DNA of 64,000 nt from Sanguinoderma infundibulare (Eukaryota; Basidiomycota; Agaricomycetes; Polyporales; Polyporaceae): positions 4,712,001 through 4,776,000 of the forward strand of contig JAVLRN010000001.1 of the NCBI GenBank assembly GCA_032821775.1, in the 5' to 3' direction. The position numbers were made by a program, and so were the translations under genes. The notes under the pieces are model-generated. The model made no database searches. It was not told where the DNA came from and worked only from the letters and a program-made list of their open reading frames with translations. Positions within the stretch are counted from its first letter, which is position 1. Each line of letters starts with the position of its first letter. Below, piece by piece: positions 10,896-21,292 of the stretch.

Positions 10896-12317
10896 CTACG
10901 CCTCCGGGTCTTCAACCGTCGACAGCGCCTCCAGAGACCTCGACAGTTTGGCAACGCGAGGACCCGAAGGGGACGGCAGAGTGATCTCGACGTTGAGAAG
11001 CGCGGGATGCGTGGAGAGTATGTTGCGAGCGACCGTGCCCGGATCGGCACGGTCCTCAAAACACTCCTCTACGGGCAGCACCAGGTGGGGAACGTTCAAG
11101 CAGAAACTGGTGATTGGGAATGGCAGAAGCAGGCTGGTCCACAAATCCTATAATTGGGTAACAACGGGAAGATAATCAGTTAAATGGGTCAACTCACGGC
11201 AACACGGAGGACTCACCACGACCTCATGGAGGGAAGCGATAGAGGCGGCGTGGTAGTCGAGGGAGAGACGGAATTCGCGTAGGGACGCCCACGCCGGTGA
11301 CGTAGTACATACCGTGCGCGCGGCTTCCAGTATGGCACCTCCGCTACGGTTGACGATCTCGAGATACAGCGCCGTTGGGGTGGTATCGGCGAGGACGCTA
11401 GCGAGCAGGTTCAGGTCCATGTCATTATCGTTGTACGACGGCTCAGACGTGACATGGAGCATCTCGACATGCGACGAAAGGCCGGCCATGTACGCGTCCA
11501 CAAGACGCGCATGGACTTCGTCCAGCGACTGCCATAGGACGACCTTCTCCTGAGCCTCTTTATTCCTCATTCTCGTGTATCCTGTTGAGTCGGGATCCCA
11601 CACGCGGAAATGGAGCCGCTTGAGGTTAGGGAAGAGGCGACACCAAGAACTGACGTCCATATGGTCATCCTCACGGATGTCGGTGTGGAGCTCCTCGACG
11701 CGGGAGAAAGGGGGGTCCAAAGGATCAAAGACGAGCTGGTGCCATACCACCGTCAGGTAGCGCAGCGTGTCAATGGACCCGTGTAACGTTTTCGACAAAT
11801 TGACTGGTCCACTGCGCACTCGGAGAGTCTGGAGGCCAAGGAGGGTGGCGGAGACTAGGCGAGCTTGCGGGTGCGATATAGGGCGAGAGGAGAGATCACC
11901 CCAAAAGGTGAGATGTGTCAACTTGGCAAGCGTCGCGGCAGCGGAAGCCAACGGACTGGACGTAAATGGCGTCTGGCCAAATGTCAGGCGTTCCAGGTTG
12001 ATAAATCGTGGAAGAAGTTTCGAGAGCGCTTCGAGTAGTTCCGAGTTGTATACCCACGGACAATAATCATTGAGGATGACGCACTTCACGAGAACATGAC
12101 GCTCCCCATCTCCGATGCTGACGTAGGTCAGGAACGATTCCAGTCGGTTCGGGGTATCTAGGGGAACGATACACTGGAGGAGGACCCGAGGGCTGTCGCG
12201 ATGCAGTGAGCGACATGTGCGCGCCATGGCGGACACCGTTGATGGTGTAGACACCGCACGCTCCATGATGAGGAGCAGCGCGTCGTGATGGAGCAGCGGG
12301 GCAACGGTGGTCGACAT
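10896..12317 (-). CDS. type-B F-box-like protein, intact
   Basis: Two exons, 11217-12317 (367 codons) and 10896-11147 (83 codons plus TAG), join in phase 0 across a GTGAGT...TATAG intron, giving 450 residues. The ATG at 12,317 (MSTTVAPLLHH) is preferred over the open upstream frame because the F-box-like segment follows at once: HHDALLLIMERA, then ARTCRSLHRDSPRVLLQ. The body is leucine-rich (NLERLTFGQ, LTHLTFWG, NLKRLHFRVW). The C-terminus has REFRLSLDYHAASIASLHE and LNVEITLPSPSGPRVAKLS. It is paralogous to the gene at 3624-5179 and is the best match for the 3' relics at 5,222 and 27,285. A ubiquitin-ligase adaptor role is inferred from the family; the substrate is unknown. Confidence 0.75.
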
Positions 12318-12941
12318 TCTAGCAAACAGTGTTGTCAGCAATCTGGGACGTGGATGGTAAATGATGTGAATGCGCACCGGAGCCAGCTGGCAATGGGGAA
12401 AGGAAGGAACGATGGAAGGGCTCAGGCCAGCAATTTTGCGATTGAGTTCTGATAAATAGCTCAGGCCCCGTGACGTACTTACTTCCATCCCCACGCGGCG
12501 TATGCCAATGCCATGGCAGAAGACGTAACGCCTGTCGCAGGCAGGAAGAGGACCCTACCAGACGCAAAGTAACTGCTGGTTTGTACCGTAATTTACCACC
12601 AAGTATAAATGTGAGACTAATGACAGAGTGGACAGAGGAGATTGTACAGGATTCATGCACTCATATGAGTCGTCCCTCGACCGGGGAAGAGGGAACACTC
12701 GCAGGCTCCGGCATGTGGAATCGTCAGATATATGCAGGTGGCATCTTGGATACGCGTGAGCTGTACAGAAACGAGTGTAAGTCTACATGTCGCGGTGTCA
12801 ATTTCGAACGCCGAAACATACCTCAAATCATAGCGTCGTCTTTTGAGGAACGTAAGTATCTGGAGATATGATTTACATGAGAAATATGACAACGCTCGAT
12901 GGTATAACCAACCTGTTCGGGCTGGCATAGCCATGTTGTCT
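12318..12941. other. intergenic between two minus-strand F-box genes
   Basis: It holds the presumed promoter of the 12,317 gene (a TATTTAT-like stretch near 12,452, weak) and the 3' flank of the type-A gene to its right. No other gene is visible. Confidence 0.4.
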
Positions 12942-15484
12942 TCACAAGTAATACGCCTATGTACGGTGAGACAGCACATTAGCAATGCTTCATGTCAACA
13001 CAAATGAGAGACTCACCCCATCCTCATGTTCATCGTCTTCGCTCAACCCCCAGAGCCGCTCCTGCTCCCGCACCGTAGCGAACCCCTGAACCGTGTCCCC
13101 AACCGTGAGCCACCTCGAGCGCAAGTCGGCCGTCTCGTCGACATGCCCGAACCCTATCCTCTGCAACTCGGCCGTCGTGTATTCGACGTCCATCCGGCAC
13201 TGCACCCGCTGCAACCTCGGGAACCACGCCGACAACGCCGCAGCCGCGCCCGCCACATTCGCCGAGTCGAGTCGCGCGCGTCCAACACCCAGCACCCGGA
13301 GGGGACAGGTGCCACGCTGCCGCTGGTAAACCGCAGGGGACCACATGCTGAACGCGGCGTCCACAGCACTGGCGTCGACGTCGGACAGCGCGATCTCAAC
13401 AGTGTCCAATTTGCACAACGTGGCGAGAGGCAAGAGGCCCGTGAAGGTGACACACGTCTGGGACGGATAGGGCGCCGCCGGACAGAGGCTCGCGCTGCGC
13501 AGCTGGGGCCATGCGAGCACGAGCGGCGCGATGGCGGCGTCGTCGAGCGAGGCGTAGCAGGTACCGTCAAGGGAGATTTCTTCCAGGGCGTGAAGGGAGA
13601 GCAGCGGCTGGAGGATAGCCAGTGGCAGCGGCACGGGCTCGCTATCGGGTACATCAGCGATGGGCTCTGAGGCGGTCTGGGAATTGGACTCCCGCCGCAG
13701 CCTGCGCGCCCGTTCGCGGATGCCAATGCCGGGTCGGATGAGCAACCGTTTGAGGGCTGCATGGCGAGGAAGCGCGACGCACAAGGCCCCGATGGTCGAT
13801 GCTGAGGCGTAGTCGTTCGCGTGCAGGGTGACATCGTCCAGGAATGGGGATTGTATGGTTGCGACAATCTGGGTGCAGGTATCCAGCTGTTTGCTGTACA
13901 CCACGAGCTCGCGCAAGGCCGTAAAGCTCGGGGATCCATGGGGACACGCGGCGAGTGCATCAGCCAGAGCCCCGCTTAGAAGGTCGATACTTGCTTCAGC
14001 AGGCGCAGGCAAGGGAGCGCGGCGAGGTGCTTGAGAGCATTCGCTTTGAGCGGAGTTGTGAGTGCCTGAAGAGACCACAAATGGTTCCATCTACAGATGG
14101 CCTCTGCGAGTGGATCTGCGACATAGAATGAGAAAGGGGATGCGTCGAGACTGAAGTTGTGCATCCGTGGACAGTGTCGCCGAAGATGGTTGAGCAGCTG
14201 CAGCAAGATCTTATCTTCGTGTGCTTGGGGGGACGGGCTGCGGCATCGAAGAGGTACAATAGGTCGTACCTGGACCGGTAAGTGGCTAAGTCGAAGCTGC
14301 GGATGGAAGGCCCAAGGAATATATGGAAGGGATCTGCAAAGCGCCGTGCTTCTGAGCTTCGCTCGCGGCAGATTAGCGTGTGTAAGTTCGGGAGGTGGTC
14401 CGCACAATGTCGCTGGAAGCTATCCCATAATGGAGCTGAGAATAGGCCTTTTCGACCTGGAAGCCAAGGTTCGCTGATGATTTGAACCAACGGAGCATAG
14501 ACGTGGAATCTTGTGAAGTCATCTGCGACCAATTCGCGGGTAGGAATCTGTCAAAAAGTAAGTAAATCATGGAAACCATTTTGCAAGTATCTGCAACTAC
14601 GAGGACAGCACAAAAAACGGAATGTCAAACGGGTAGAGAAGCCGACGTAAGCTGTGATACGAGCACGAGCGGGACATTGATGAGCTCAAAGCGATCCCAA
14701 GTCGCAGGCGTCACCAGACCGTCCTTTCGTCCGGGCGGGGGAACAACGTGAACCCTTTCCGGCACGACCAGCAGGTCCCGATTCGCGGAACAGGAAAATG
14801 CTCATGAAAAGGTTGCCCAAGGTTTCGTTGCCGGAACCTTATCCTCACATGTCTCTTGGGAGAAATGATAACCTGTGAAGTCAATTATCGCAGACTGAAA
14901 AGGTAACGCTATGGGAAATGGGGCAGGCCTTTGCCTGTCTTTCCTTTGGTACGCTCCAAAAAGGCATCCTTTCCCTGACATTCGCAGTGGAAAGGTATAT
15001 CTTCGAGGATTGTACGGACCTACGTGGAAAATGGCAGGGGAAAGCAACGTGTCGACATCGTGAGAAATATGAGGAAATGTCGAGGCAAGAAAATATTTTT
15101 ACAAGCACTCTTCTGGGCAGCAAATGAGACTTTTCACGCCGTGCGGGCGATCGATAACCGCTCTGGAGCCGTTAGAACCACGCTCGAGCCGCGGGCATGG
15201 ACGATGGGCCACTGGCGGTCGATTTGGAGCACAACCTGACGGGGGCCTGCCCACCTCCGGGGTGATGAAGAATTTTTTACACTTACGAAAGTTCGTGTTT
15301 GGTGAGAAAACAACCTCCGATGCACTTCCTCGCTGTCCTCGCATGTCCAGGCCTCCGGGGGTAGCGTGTAGACGAATGTCGCGAACGAAGGAAGTGTATG
15401 CCAGATCTTCTGTAGGGCCGCCGAGGACAGGGTTCGACTGCTTATCGCTAAGCTCTTGAGATCGTCTGCACAAAAAAGCAGCAT
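12942..15484 (-). pseudogene. type-A F-box-like gene with frameshifts and a giant intron
   Basis: Exon 1 (15,484 to about 15,292) encodes CADDLKSLAISSRTLSS...IWHTLPSFATFVYTLPPEAW. Exon 2 starts after an ACAG acceptor near 14,547 (RELVADDFTRFHVYAPLV). It runs to the LRR-like body, TALRELVVYSKQL, VLGVGRARL and FATVREQERLWGL. A final GTGAGT intron leads to a short last exon ending at 12,942. Two frame breaks are seen, one in a C-run near 14,228 and one near 13,985. Apart from them the gene is well preserved, so recent inactivation, an unrecognised intron or base-call errors in the homopolymer are all possible. The intron between exons 1 and 2 is about 740 bases, whereas its counterpart in the 1,401 gene is about 42. 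Confidence 0.65.
14548..15291. other. oversized intron, probable insertion
   Basis: About 740 bases lie between the GTAAGT donor at about 15,291 and the ACAG acceptor near 14,548, in a gene family whose other introns are about 40-65 bases. The stretch is AT-richer than its surroundings, with repeated GGAAA/TTTCC motifs (14,910-15,080). No clear terminal inverted repeat or coding sequence was found. Confidence 0.5.
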
Positions 15485-15810
15485 ATACGAGGGACTACCG
15501 TCGGCGGGAGTGGGACGACCATGGTGGTCGGGAACAAGATGCGTCACTGTCGTCTCCTTTGCTGCGACGCGAGCCAATCATAATGCGGTCACGATTCTCG
15601 GCCCGGAAAGCCGAGCACTGCCTCAGTGACCACTGTAGCGCCTATAATATGATTGAATTCGTTTGCTTCTCGCACGATCTGGAGCCATCGCTATGCTTAT
15701 CCTGTGCGACATTGCCATCACATCCGCGCATTGACTACATACATGACGACAATCGAATCGATATTGACAAAGGCGTGGCGCCTCAAACGCGCTCAATCCC
15801 CAAAACCACC

Positions 15811-16935
15811 TCAGTAGTCAAGCCACCGGAAGGCGACACCGCTCTCGTGGCAAGCGGCGGGGAGTCGAACCAATTGGTTCTTGATCGCGAGTGTCCCGGG
15901 GTGGAATGCTATCTCAGTGAGTGCGATCTTGCGTTGTCTCACCCGCTCGAGCAAGTGTACCAGCCCGGCTTCGTGGGGGAAGGAGTGATCAGTGAAGGAG
16001 GCTGAGACGGTGAGGGATTTCAGAGTCGCAGGGAGGCGGAAGAAGAGCTGGTCGGTGAACGTGGTGAGAACGATTTCGAGGCGCTCCAGCTCGGGGGTGC
16101 GTAGGACGAGGTCGTCCATGAATGGGCGTTCCGGCTTCCAGGTCAGGCTCTCCAGGCGGAATTCCCGGAGGCCGGGGTTGATGTCGGAAAGCAGAGCCTC
16201 AGCGATCGCAGCGCCGCCCGACTCGTTATTTAGAGGGGGCACGAGGCGGATCGCAAGAACTTGGACGTGCCGTGCGGACGCTGCGTGACGGATGAACTTG
16301 ACAATCCCGGTGAGACATCCGTCAGTGCAAGCGTTGATGTCGACCGTCCGAACCGTCTGCGGGAGGGTGACCTCCACGCCGTCCCAGGTGTTGACCTTCT
16401 TGACAAGGTCGTCGAATTGAATCTTTACCTTCTCGAGGTTCGGAAAAGAGCCTAGTGCGCGGAGGAATTCCGGTGGTTGGTGTCCGCGCAGAGTGAGCTC
16501 CTTCACGTGGCGGATAGCGGGGGCGCGATAGAAGGTGAGCTGGGCGGGCTGCTCGCGATGCTTCAAAGACGACTCCAGGCTCTGGAGGGAACCTACGGGG
16601 ACGTCGTGCATCCAGTCGACGAGGTCCGCCTGGAGGTTGGCGACGCCTTCGACCGAGAGGGAGAAATGGCGGAGCAGGGCGCGGAGGTGGGGAGAGCTGT
16701 GCATAGTGTGGGCGAAGAGGATGGCTCGAACGTTGCGCGAGGGATTGGACATGATGGTTAGGAAGACCCTTCTGTAGAGGACGAGCTGGGCTGGGGTGGT
16801 CCATTGGCGGCAGACCAGAGCGGAAGAGGCCCACGTTCCGGCTGCCGATTTGTGCTTGGGTTTGATGTACTCGCCGGGTTGTCCATCCACCCGTTCAAAG
16901 ATGAGACGAAGGACGTCGTGGTTGAGCCTGGGCAT
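15811..16935 (-). CDS. type-C F-box protein, copy 1
   Basis: One coding exon of 374 residues, with a spliced 5' leader (16,950-17,008). The N-terminus PRLNHDVLRLIFERVDGQ and ALVCRQWTTPAQLVLYRRVFL form a textbook F-box (residues about 2-60). The body is LRR-like with short leucine-rich strands (HVKELTLRGHQPPEFL, SFPNLEKVKIQFDD, TPELERLEIVL, ATLKSLTVSAS). By family it should bind Skp1 through the F-box and present a substrate to an SCF E3 ligase; the substrate is unknown. Its closest relative is the gene at 25685-26818 in the other duplication arm, with the gene at 18865-20001 more distant. The frame is intact. Confidence 0.8.
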   Translation of the reverse strand: MPRLNHDVLRLIFERVDGQPGEYIKPKHKSAAGTWASSALVCRQWTTPAQLVLYRRVFLTIMSNPSRNVRAILFAHTMHSSPHLRALLRHFSLSVEGVANLQADLVDWMHDVPVGSLQSLESSLKHREQPAQLTFYRAPAIRHVKELTLRGHQPPEFLRALGSFPNLEKVKIQFDDLVKKVNTWDGVEVTLPQTVRTVDINACTDGCLTGIVKFIRHAASARHVQVLAIRLVPPLNNESGGAAIAEALLSDINPGLREFRLESLTWKPERPFMDDLVLRTPELERLEIVLTTFTDQLFFRLPATLKSLTVSASFTDHSFPHEAGLVHLLERVRQRKIALTEIAFHPGTLAIKNQLVRLPAACHESGVAFRWLDY

Positions 16936-16949
16936 TGTCGCAGAGCCAG

Positions 16950-17089
16950 CTGAAGCATTAACGGTCAGCTCCTAGAATATTATCGGCCGATAAGATCAGG
17001 CGACATACCTGGTGTGGTGGAGTAGTGAATGAGCGTACAAAGATGAGTTGCAGGTTTGCTCTCAGCGCCCCGTGGTTGTACTTATATGC
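16950..17089 (-). promoter_or_regulatory. promoter and 5'-UTR intron of type-C copy 1
   Basis: Read on the minus strand, a TATA box (ATATAAGT, about 17,079-17,087) is followed by a leader with a 59-base intron (17,008 to 16,950: GTATGT donor, CTGAC branch-like motif, TTCAG acceptor). The same arrangement is kept in the other two type-C genes. The intron contains an ATG that would otherwise begin an overlapping upstream frame, so splicing removes it. Confidence 0.6.
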
Positions 17090-17239
17090 TGTAGGCACTT
17101 TCAGCGCTTAATAGAAGCCACAAACGTCGTCAACGACCACAATCGTACTTAGAATCAGCGGTCAAAGCTGTGGAGCTCGGAGCTCACGACACCGCCGCCT
17201 GAACAATATCCATCCATTGTTTGCTCTATGTGTACATTC

Positions 17240-17900
17240 TTGTCTGACATGGATCTTTCTTCAGAATCCTGAACGACGCCGTCTTGCGGCGGTTCTTTGA
17301 AGCCCTCCATGGTCTCAAAGCCCATCTCTGTTTTGCCGTGGCACTTGTCTGTCGACAGTGGACTGCCCGTGGACAAGCGGTCCTATGTCACTCCGTCGTT
17401 CTCGTGGTTACCGACGATCCCGATCACGCTGCTGACCGATCTGCGAGACTCTTTGCTCGTAGAGTCGGAACGTGTCCCGCGCCCCTCAATTCGACACCAA
17501 GTTTCCGTCACCATTATGAACGACTCCGCTACTCAACGTTTCCACTGGATAGATCGCGTGCGATTTGAAGCGCTGCTCAGCCTCCTTCTCTGTTGGGACG
17601 CTGGAGTTCTCTCCGAGTTGTTTCAAAACATCTTATTCTAATCGACAGTTGTTCGCGGGGCGCAACTCATCTGTCCTTGGCACTTGGAGGGCGAGCAAAT
17701 TCTCTTCCAACGCCTTCGATCCACTCACGCTCAATACCCTCGAACTGGCTCCAAGCGACCTAGGTGTCGATTTCGCGCATGAAGACGCTCTTGTATACTA
17801 CATCGGACTTTCCACGGATCCCTTTTCAGATCCGGCGCCGGACGCCCCGGACGCGCCGTACTTATGTGTTTACTAGTACAGATAGTGTAGAGTCCCGAAT
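17240..17900 (+). pseudogene. F-box relic (left-arm copy)
   Basis: The frame from about 17,268 encodes ILNDAVLRRFFEALHG then ALVCRQWTARGQAVL, an F-box. The frame then changes near 17,480 to IMNDSATQRFHWIDRVRFEALL, and again to LDPLTLNTLELAPSDLG. It is divergent from types A-C and broken by frameshifts. It is transcribed away from type-C copy 1, with which it would share an upstream region. A matching relic is in the right arm on the other strand. Confidence 0.6.
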
Positions 17901-18092
17901 ATTCACATTGTTACGGAAGAAGTGTATCCCTGTGACGACTTGTGCGTTCTCGTAGATAACACACTCATGCACATACACAGGACGTTTCAATGTCTTCGAT
18001 GGGGGAATGGTTGGCTCAAGTCACACGCGACCAATAACGCGTTACGTCACGCGTCGGTGACTCTATTAGCGCCCGATCCGGTGTCACGCTGA

Positions 18093-18290
18093 ATGGCGCG
18101 GTCGCCGACACTGTTGCCGACGTCGCTCTCAACCCTCCGCTCACCATCTTCGACGATGGCCCCATCCCTCGCAGCATCCCGCCACATCGAGGTCCGGCCT
18201 GTTCGTGACTCCCTTTCAGACAGAAATCCCCGCCCGCACAAGCGGCAGCGCATACATTCAAGTCCCAGCCCCCTCGCGGCCAATATTCAC
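18093..18290 (+). pseudogene. MAU2 5' fragment
   Basis: Starts ATG GCG CGG TCG and matches the first 60 or so codons of MAU2 (24,289 downward) nearly perfectly, including ASRHIEVRPVRD and RPHKRQRIHSSPSPLAA. It then diverges at about 18,282. It marks the inner edge of the inverted duplication and cannot encode a functional protein. Confidence 0.85.
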
Positions 18291-18864
18291 GCCCAGACGG
18301 CAGCAGACGGCAGCTCGATGGCCCTCTCACGCGGTGCCGGGGCCTTCTCGACCTCCCGAGGAGCTGTCCACGGGCGGACGTAGTCATCTACGACGACCAG
18401 CAGCCTGGGCACCTTCCTTGGATGGACAACGGGAACCTTACAATACTTTACGATACCATACTGTACACACCCTTCCCCACCCACACGCTTGCGTAGCCAC
18501 ATAAGCCATAACTGACCTAAGCGCTACTATAAAATTGTATTTCTCTCACTCTGTTTGGTCTATGAACATGTGTCATCAGGCCGCTCCGGTGCCACCATCG
18601 TTCTTGGCCTGGCGATCCGAGCACCGCCTCTGACCTCATCGCCACAATTTCGGAGGTCCTAAAACCCAGTTCTGAGTCGTCGTCTGAACGCGGAGACGGG
18701 TCTACGGTAACGTACGCCTTCTGCCACACTTCAACCATATTGGCACATTGATTAGTAGTCTACATATATATATGTGGTGAACATCGCATTGAATAACAGA
18801 ACCACAGATAGCATTAACAAAAACCCGCACAGCTCCCCAATTGCTATGTACCTCCGTCTCTGAG
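18291..18864. other. intergenic, no gene seen
   Basis: Unique sequence past the duplication edge, with a short TA-repeat at about 18,763. No coding signal; it would hold the 3' flank of type-C copy 2. Confidence 0.45.
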
Positions 18865-20001
18865 TCAAAAAATCCACCGGAACGCGACATGGCTCTGCTT
18901 GCAAGCAGCGGGGAGACCAGCAAGTTGCTTCTTGACCGCGAGCTTCTGGGCGGAGAACTCTATCTCGGCAAGTGCTATCTCGCCTCTCCTCGCGCGCTCC
19001 AACAGGTGCTCGAGGCCAGCTTCGTGGGGGAAAGGGTTCGCAAAGTTCATCACTCTGAGGGATTTCAGAGTTGCAGGGAGGCGGGAGAAGAGACGGTCGG
19101 TAAAATTGCCCTCATCAACCGCGAGGCGTTCCAGAGAGGGAGTGCGGAGTACGAGGTCGTCCAGAAACGGCACTTCCAGTTTCCACCGCCCACAAATCGT
19201 GACGCGGAATTCCCGCAGGCCGGGGTTGATGTCGGAAACCAGATCTTCAGCGATCGCAGTGCCGGCCGACTTAGTCATTAGGGGGGACGCGAGGCGGATC
19301 GAAAGAGCTCGGACGTGCCTTGCGGACGCAGCGTGACGGATGAACTTGACGACCCCGGTGAGGCTTGTCGACGTCTCGGTCCAGGCGTCGATGTCGACTG
19401 TCCGAACCGTCGGTGGGAGCGTGACCTCCACGCCGTACCAGGTATTAACCTTCTTGATACGTTCGTCGGATTGAATCTTTACCTTCTCGAGGTTCGGAAA
19501 AGAGCCTATCGCACCAAGGAACTCCGGTGGTTGGTGTCCGCACAGAATGAGCTCCTTCACGTGGTGGATGGCGGGGGCGCGACAGAAGGTGACCTGGGCG
19601 GGCTGCTCGCGATGCTTCAAAGACGACTCGAGGCTCAGGAGGGAACCTACGGGGACGTCGTGCATCCAGTTGAGGAGGTCGGCGACGCCCTCAACGGTGA
19701 GCGAGAAGTGGCGGAGCAAGGCACGGAGGTGGGGAGAGCTGTGCATAGTGCGGGCGAAGAGGATGGCGCGAACGTTGCGCGAGGGATTGAACATGATGGT
19801 TAGGAAGACCCTTCTGTAGAGGACGAGCTGGGCGGGGGTGGTCCATTGGCGGCAGACCAGGGCAGAGGAGGCCCACGTTCCGACTACCGATTTGTCCTTG
19901 GCTTTGTTGTACTCGGGTGCGATGTACTCACAGGGTTGTCCATCCACCAGTTCGAAGATAAGACAAAGGATGTCGTGGTATAGGCGAGGCGTTGTCGCCA
20001 T
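18865..20001 (-). CDS. type-C F-box protein, copy 2
   Basis: One coding exon, 378 residues, starting at the ATG at 20,001 (MATTPRLYHDILCLIFELVDGQ). The open frame extends further upstream, but this ATG aligns with the other type-C starts and follows the conserved 5'-UTR intron. F-box at residues about 4-60, then the same leucine-rich body as copy 1 (HVKELILCGHQPPEFL, NLEKVKIQSDE, ATLKSLRVMN). Compared with copy 1 it has a small insertion near codon 26 (YNKAKDKS) and lacks a few residues in the middle. It lies between the arms of the inverted duplication, so it is an older paralogue rather than part of that event. Same inferred SCF-adaptor role. Confidence 0.8.
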   Translation of the reverse strand: MATTPRLYHDILCLIFELVDGQPCEYIAPEYNKAKDKSVVGTWASSALVCRQWTTPAQLVLYRRVFLTIMFNPSRNVRAILFARTMHSSPHLRALLRHFSLTVEGVADLLNWMHDVPVGSLLSLESSLKHREQPAQVTFCRAPAIHHVKELILCGHQPPEFLGAIGSFPNLEKVKIQSDERIKKVNTWYGVEVTLPPTVRTVDIDAWTETSTSLTGVVKFIRHAASARHVRALSIRLASPLMTKSAGTAIAEDLVSDINPGLREFRVTICGRWKLEVPFLDDLVLRTPSLERLAVDEGNFTDRLFSRLPATLKSLRVMNFANPFPHEAGLEHLLERARRGEIALAEIEFSAQKLAVKKQLAGLPAACKQSHVAFRWIF

Positions 20002-20160
20002 TGTTGCAGAGCCAGCTGAAGCATTAACGGTCAACTCCTAGAATAACACTGGGCGATACGATGGGTTCACATACCTGGTTCGGTGGAGTAGCGAATGAGT
20101 ATACAGAGATGAGTTGCAGGCTTGCTCTCAGCGCCCGGTGGTTGTACTTATAAGCTGCGG
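20002..20160 (-). promoter_or_regulatory. promoter and 5'-UTR intron of type-C copy 2
   Basis: TATA-like CTTATAAG at about 20,147-20,154 (minus strand). A GTATGT donor near 20,073 and a TTCAG acceptor near 20,016 repeat the leader intron seen at 16,950. Confidence 0.55.
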
Positions 20161-20607
20161 TTCGAGCGGTTGATGCTGTCAACACGCTCGAACCTTAAAC
20201 TTGTTTACACGCTGGTTTCTGAACAATGCCAATCCATTGTTTGGTCATACCTTCCTTGTCTGACACGGACATGTTGATGTTAAGCGCTGAACGACGTTCT
20301 GCCAGGTTCTAGATTCTGTCACGCCCCCGAGTGGGTCGCCCATGCACCCGCCATTAAACAGCAGGCGTTAGTCTTCAAGGAAGTATGGCGCTTGCGAACA
20401 AAAACGCGGCGGCCACATACTAGTGAGTGTAACGACTCAGGACGCAACCAGCCAGTGCACTTCGGCGTCTCCATCCGGGATCCTGGTTGACCGTGACCGG
20501 CTTGAAGGGAAGCTGGCAGAGGACTGACCGGCGCTGTCTATCGTTTCCGACCGTGATCCGCTTTCTCAGGGAAGGGCGACAAATATCTCTACTTGTGACA
20601 CAGGTCA
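20161..20607. other. intergenic, no gene seen
   Basis: Upstream region of type-C copy 2. No coding signal recognised. Confidence 0.4.
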
Positions 20608-21069
20608 TTAGTTATTACTCTCCTGTCCACGTCCAGAGAACAACCAAACCTGTCCACCGTCAAACTCCCGGACTGTCCGCACGTCAGCATCGCGCAGATA
20701 CGCTCTCACCCGCTCCCCCTCCCATGCTGGAACCTCCCTCCTGAACACGAACTCCGTTTCCGCGTTCACGTTCGTCACGTTTGCCCGTACCGGTAATCCT
20801 CCTGTCCACTTTCCACCACCTCCACGGCGAGCGGCTCCCGAAGTATTCTTCCCGCCAATCGATAGAGACCTCCAGTGGGGCCGCGAAAGCGACGTAGCGC
20901 AGCCCATGATGCTGGCTGGCATTGAGATGCGCATACTCTTCCCCGATCCACGTCTGCGTCGCGGGAGCCGATCCCCTTGCGCGGAGCGATCACGGTCAAG
21001 CATATGAGCCGCTCGTAGGCGGAGACGCGCGGCGTGGCCGACGGTCCGAGCTAGAAGTTGAAGATTCAA
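20608..21069 (-). CDS. unknown open frame downstream of MAU2
   Basis: About 150 codons on the minus strand, with no ATG near the 5' end, so it may be an internal or last exon. The C-terminal half (EFVFRREVPAWEGERV, RTVREFDGGQVWLF) looks protein-like; the first half is Arg-rich and may be out of frame or intronic. I do not recognise a domain. It follows MAU2 in the same orientation about 220 bases downstream and has no second copy in the window. Confidence 0.3.
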   Translation of the reverse strand: MNLQLLARTVGHAARLRLRAAHMLDRDRSAQGDRLPRRRRGSGKSMRISMPASIMGCATSLSRPHWRSLSIGGKNTSGAARRGGGGKWTGGLPVRANVTNVNAETEFVFRREVPAWEGERVRAYLRDADVRTVREFDGGQVWLFSGRGQESNN

Positions 21070-21292
21070 CGCGTTGGACTCGCTTCCGGACAGAGCATGT
21101 CTGTGGGGAGAGCGTAGCAGGTCTCAAGTCCCTCATGAGAATCATTGCGCATCACCGACATCATGGAATAAACGCGACAGCGAAGACGAAGAAAGCGACA
21201 TCAACAACAAAATGATGACAGCAAAACAAACGACATGAGTATCGGACTCGGAAACGCGGGCGCACCGGCTGCTACCACCGACTAGCCATCGG

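Larger units (their letters stand above)
15340..18282. repeat. inverted duplication, left arm
   Basis: This segment reappears in reverse orientation at 24,098-27,275. Landmarks in order are type-A F-box exon 1 (15,340-15,484 with 27,120-27,275), a type-C F-box gene (15,811 with 25,685), an F-box relic (17,240 with 24,480-25,330), and a MAU2 5' fragment (18,093 with 24,289). The match stops abruptly at about 18,282, inside MAU2 codon 66 or so. Confidence 0.85.

Noticed and set aside
16758..16958. Upstream open frame overlapping the start of the type-C F-box genes (66 codons, also at 25,662)
   Set aside because: Its ATG lies inside a well-formed 5'-UTR intron, and the sequence similarity is explained by the gene duplication itself.
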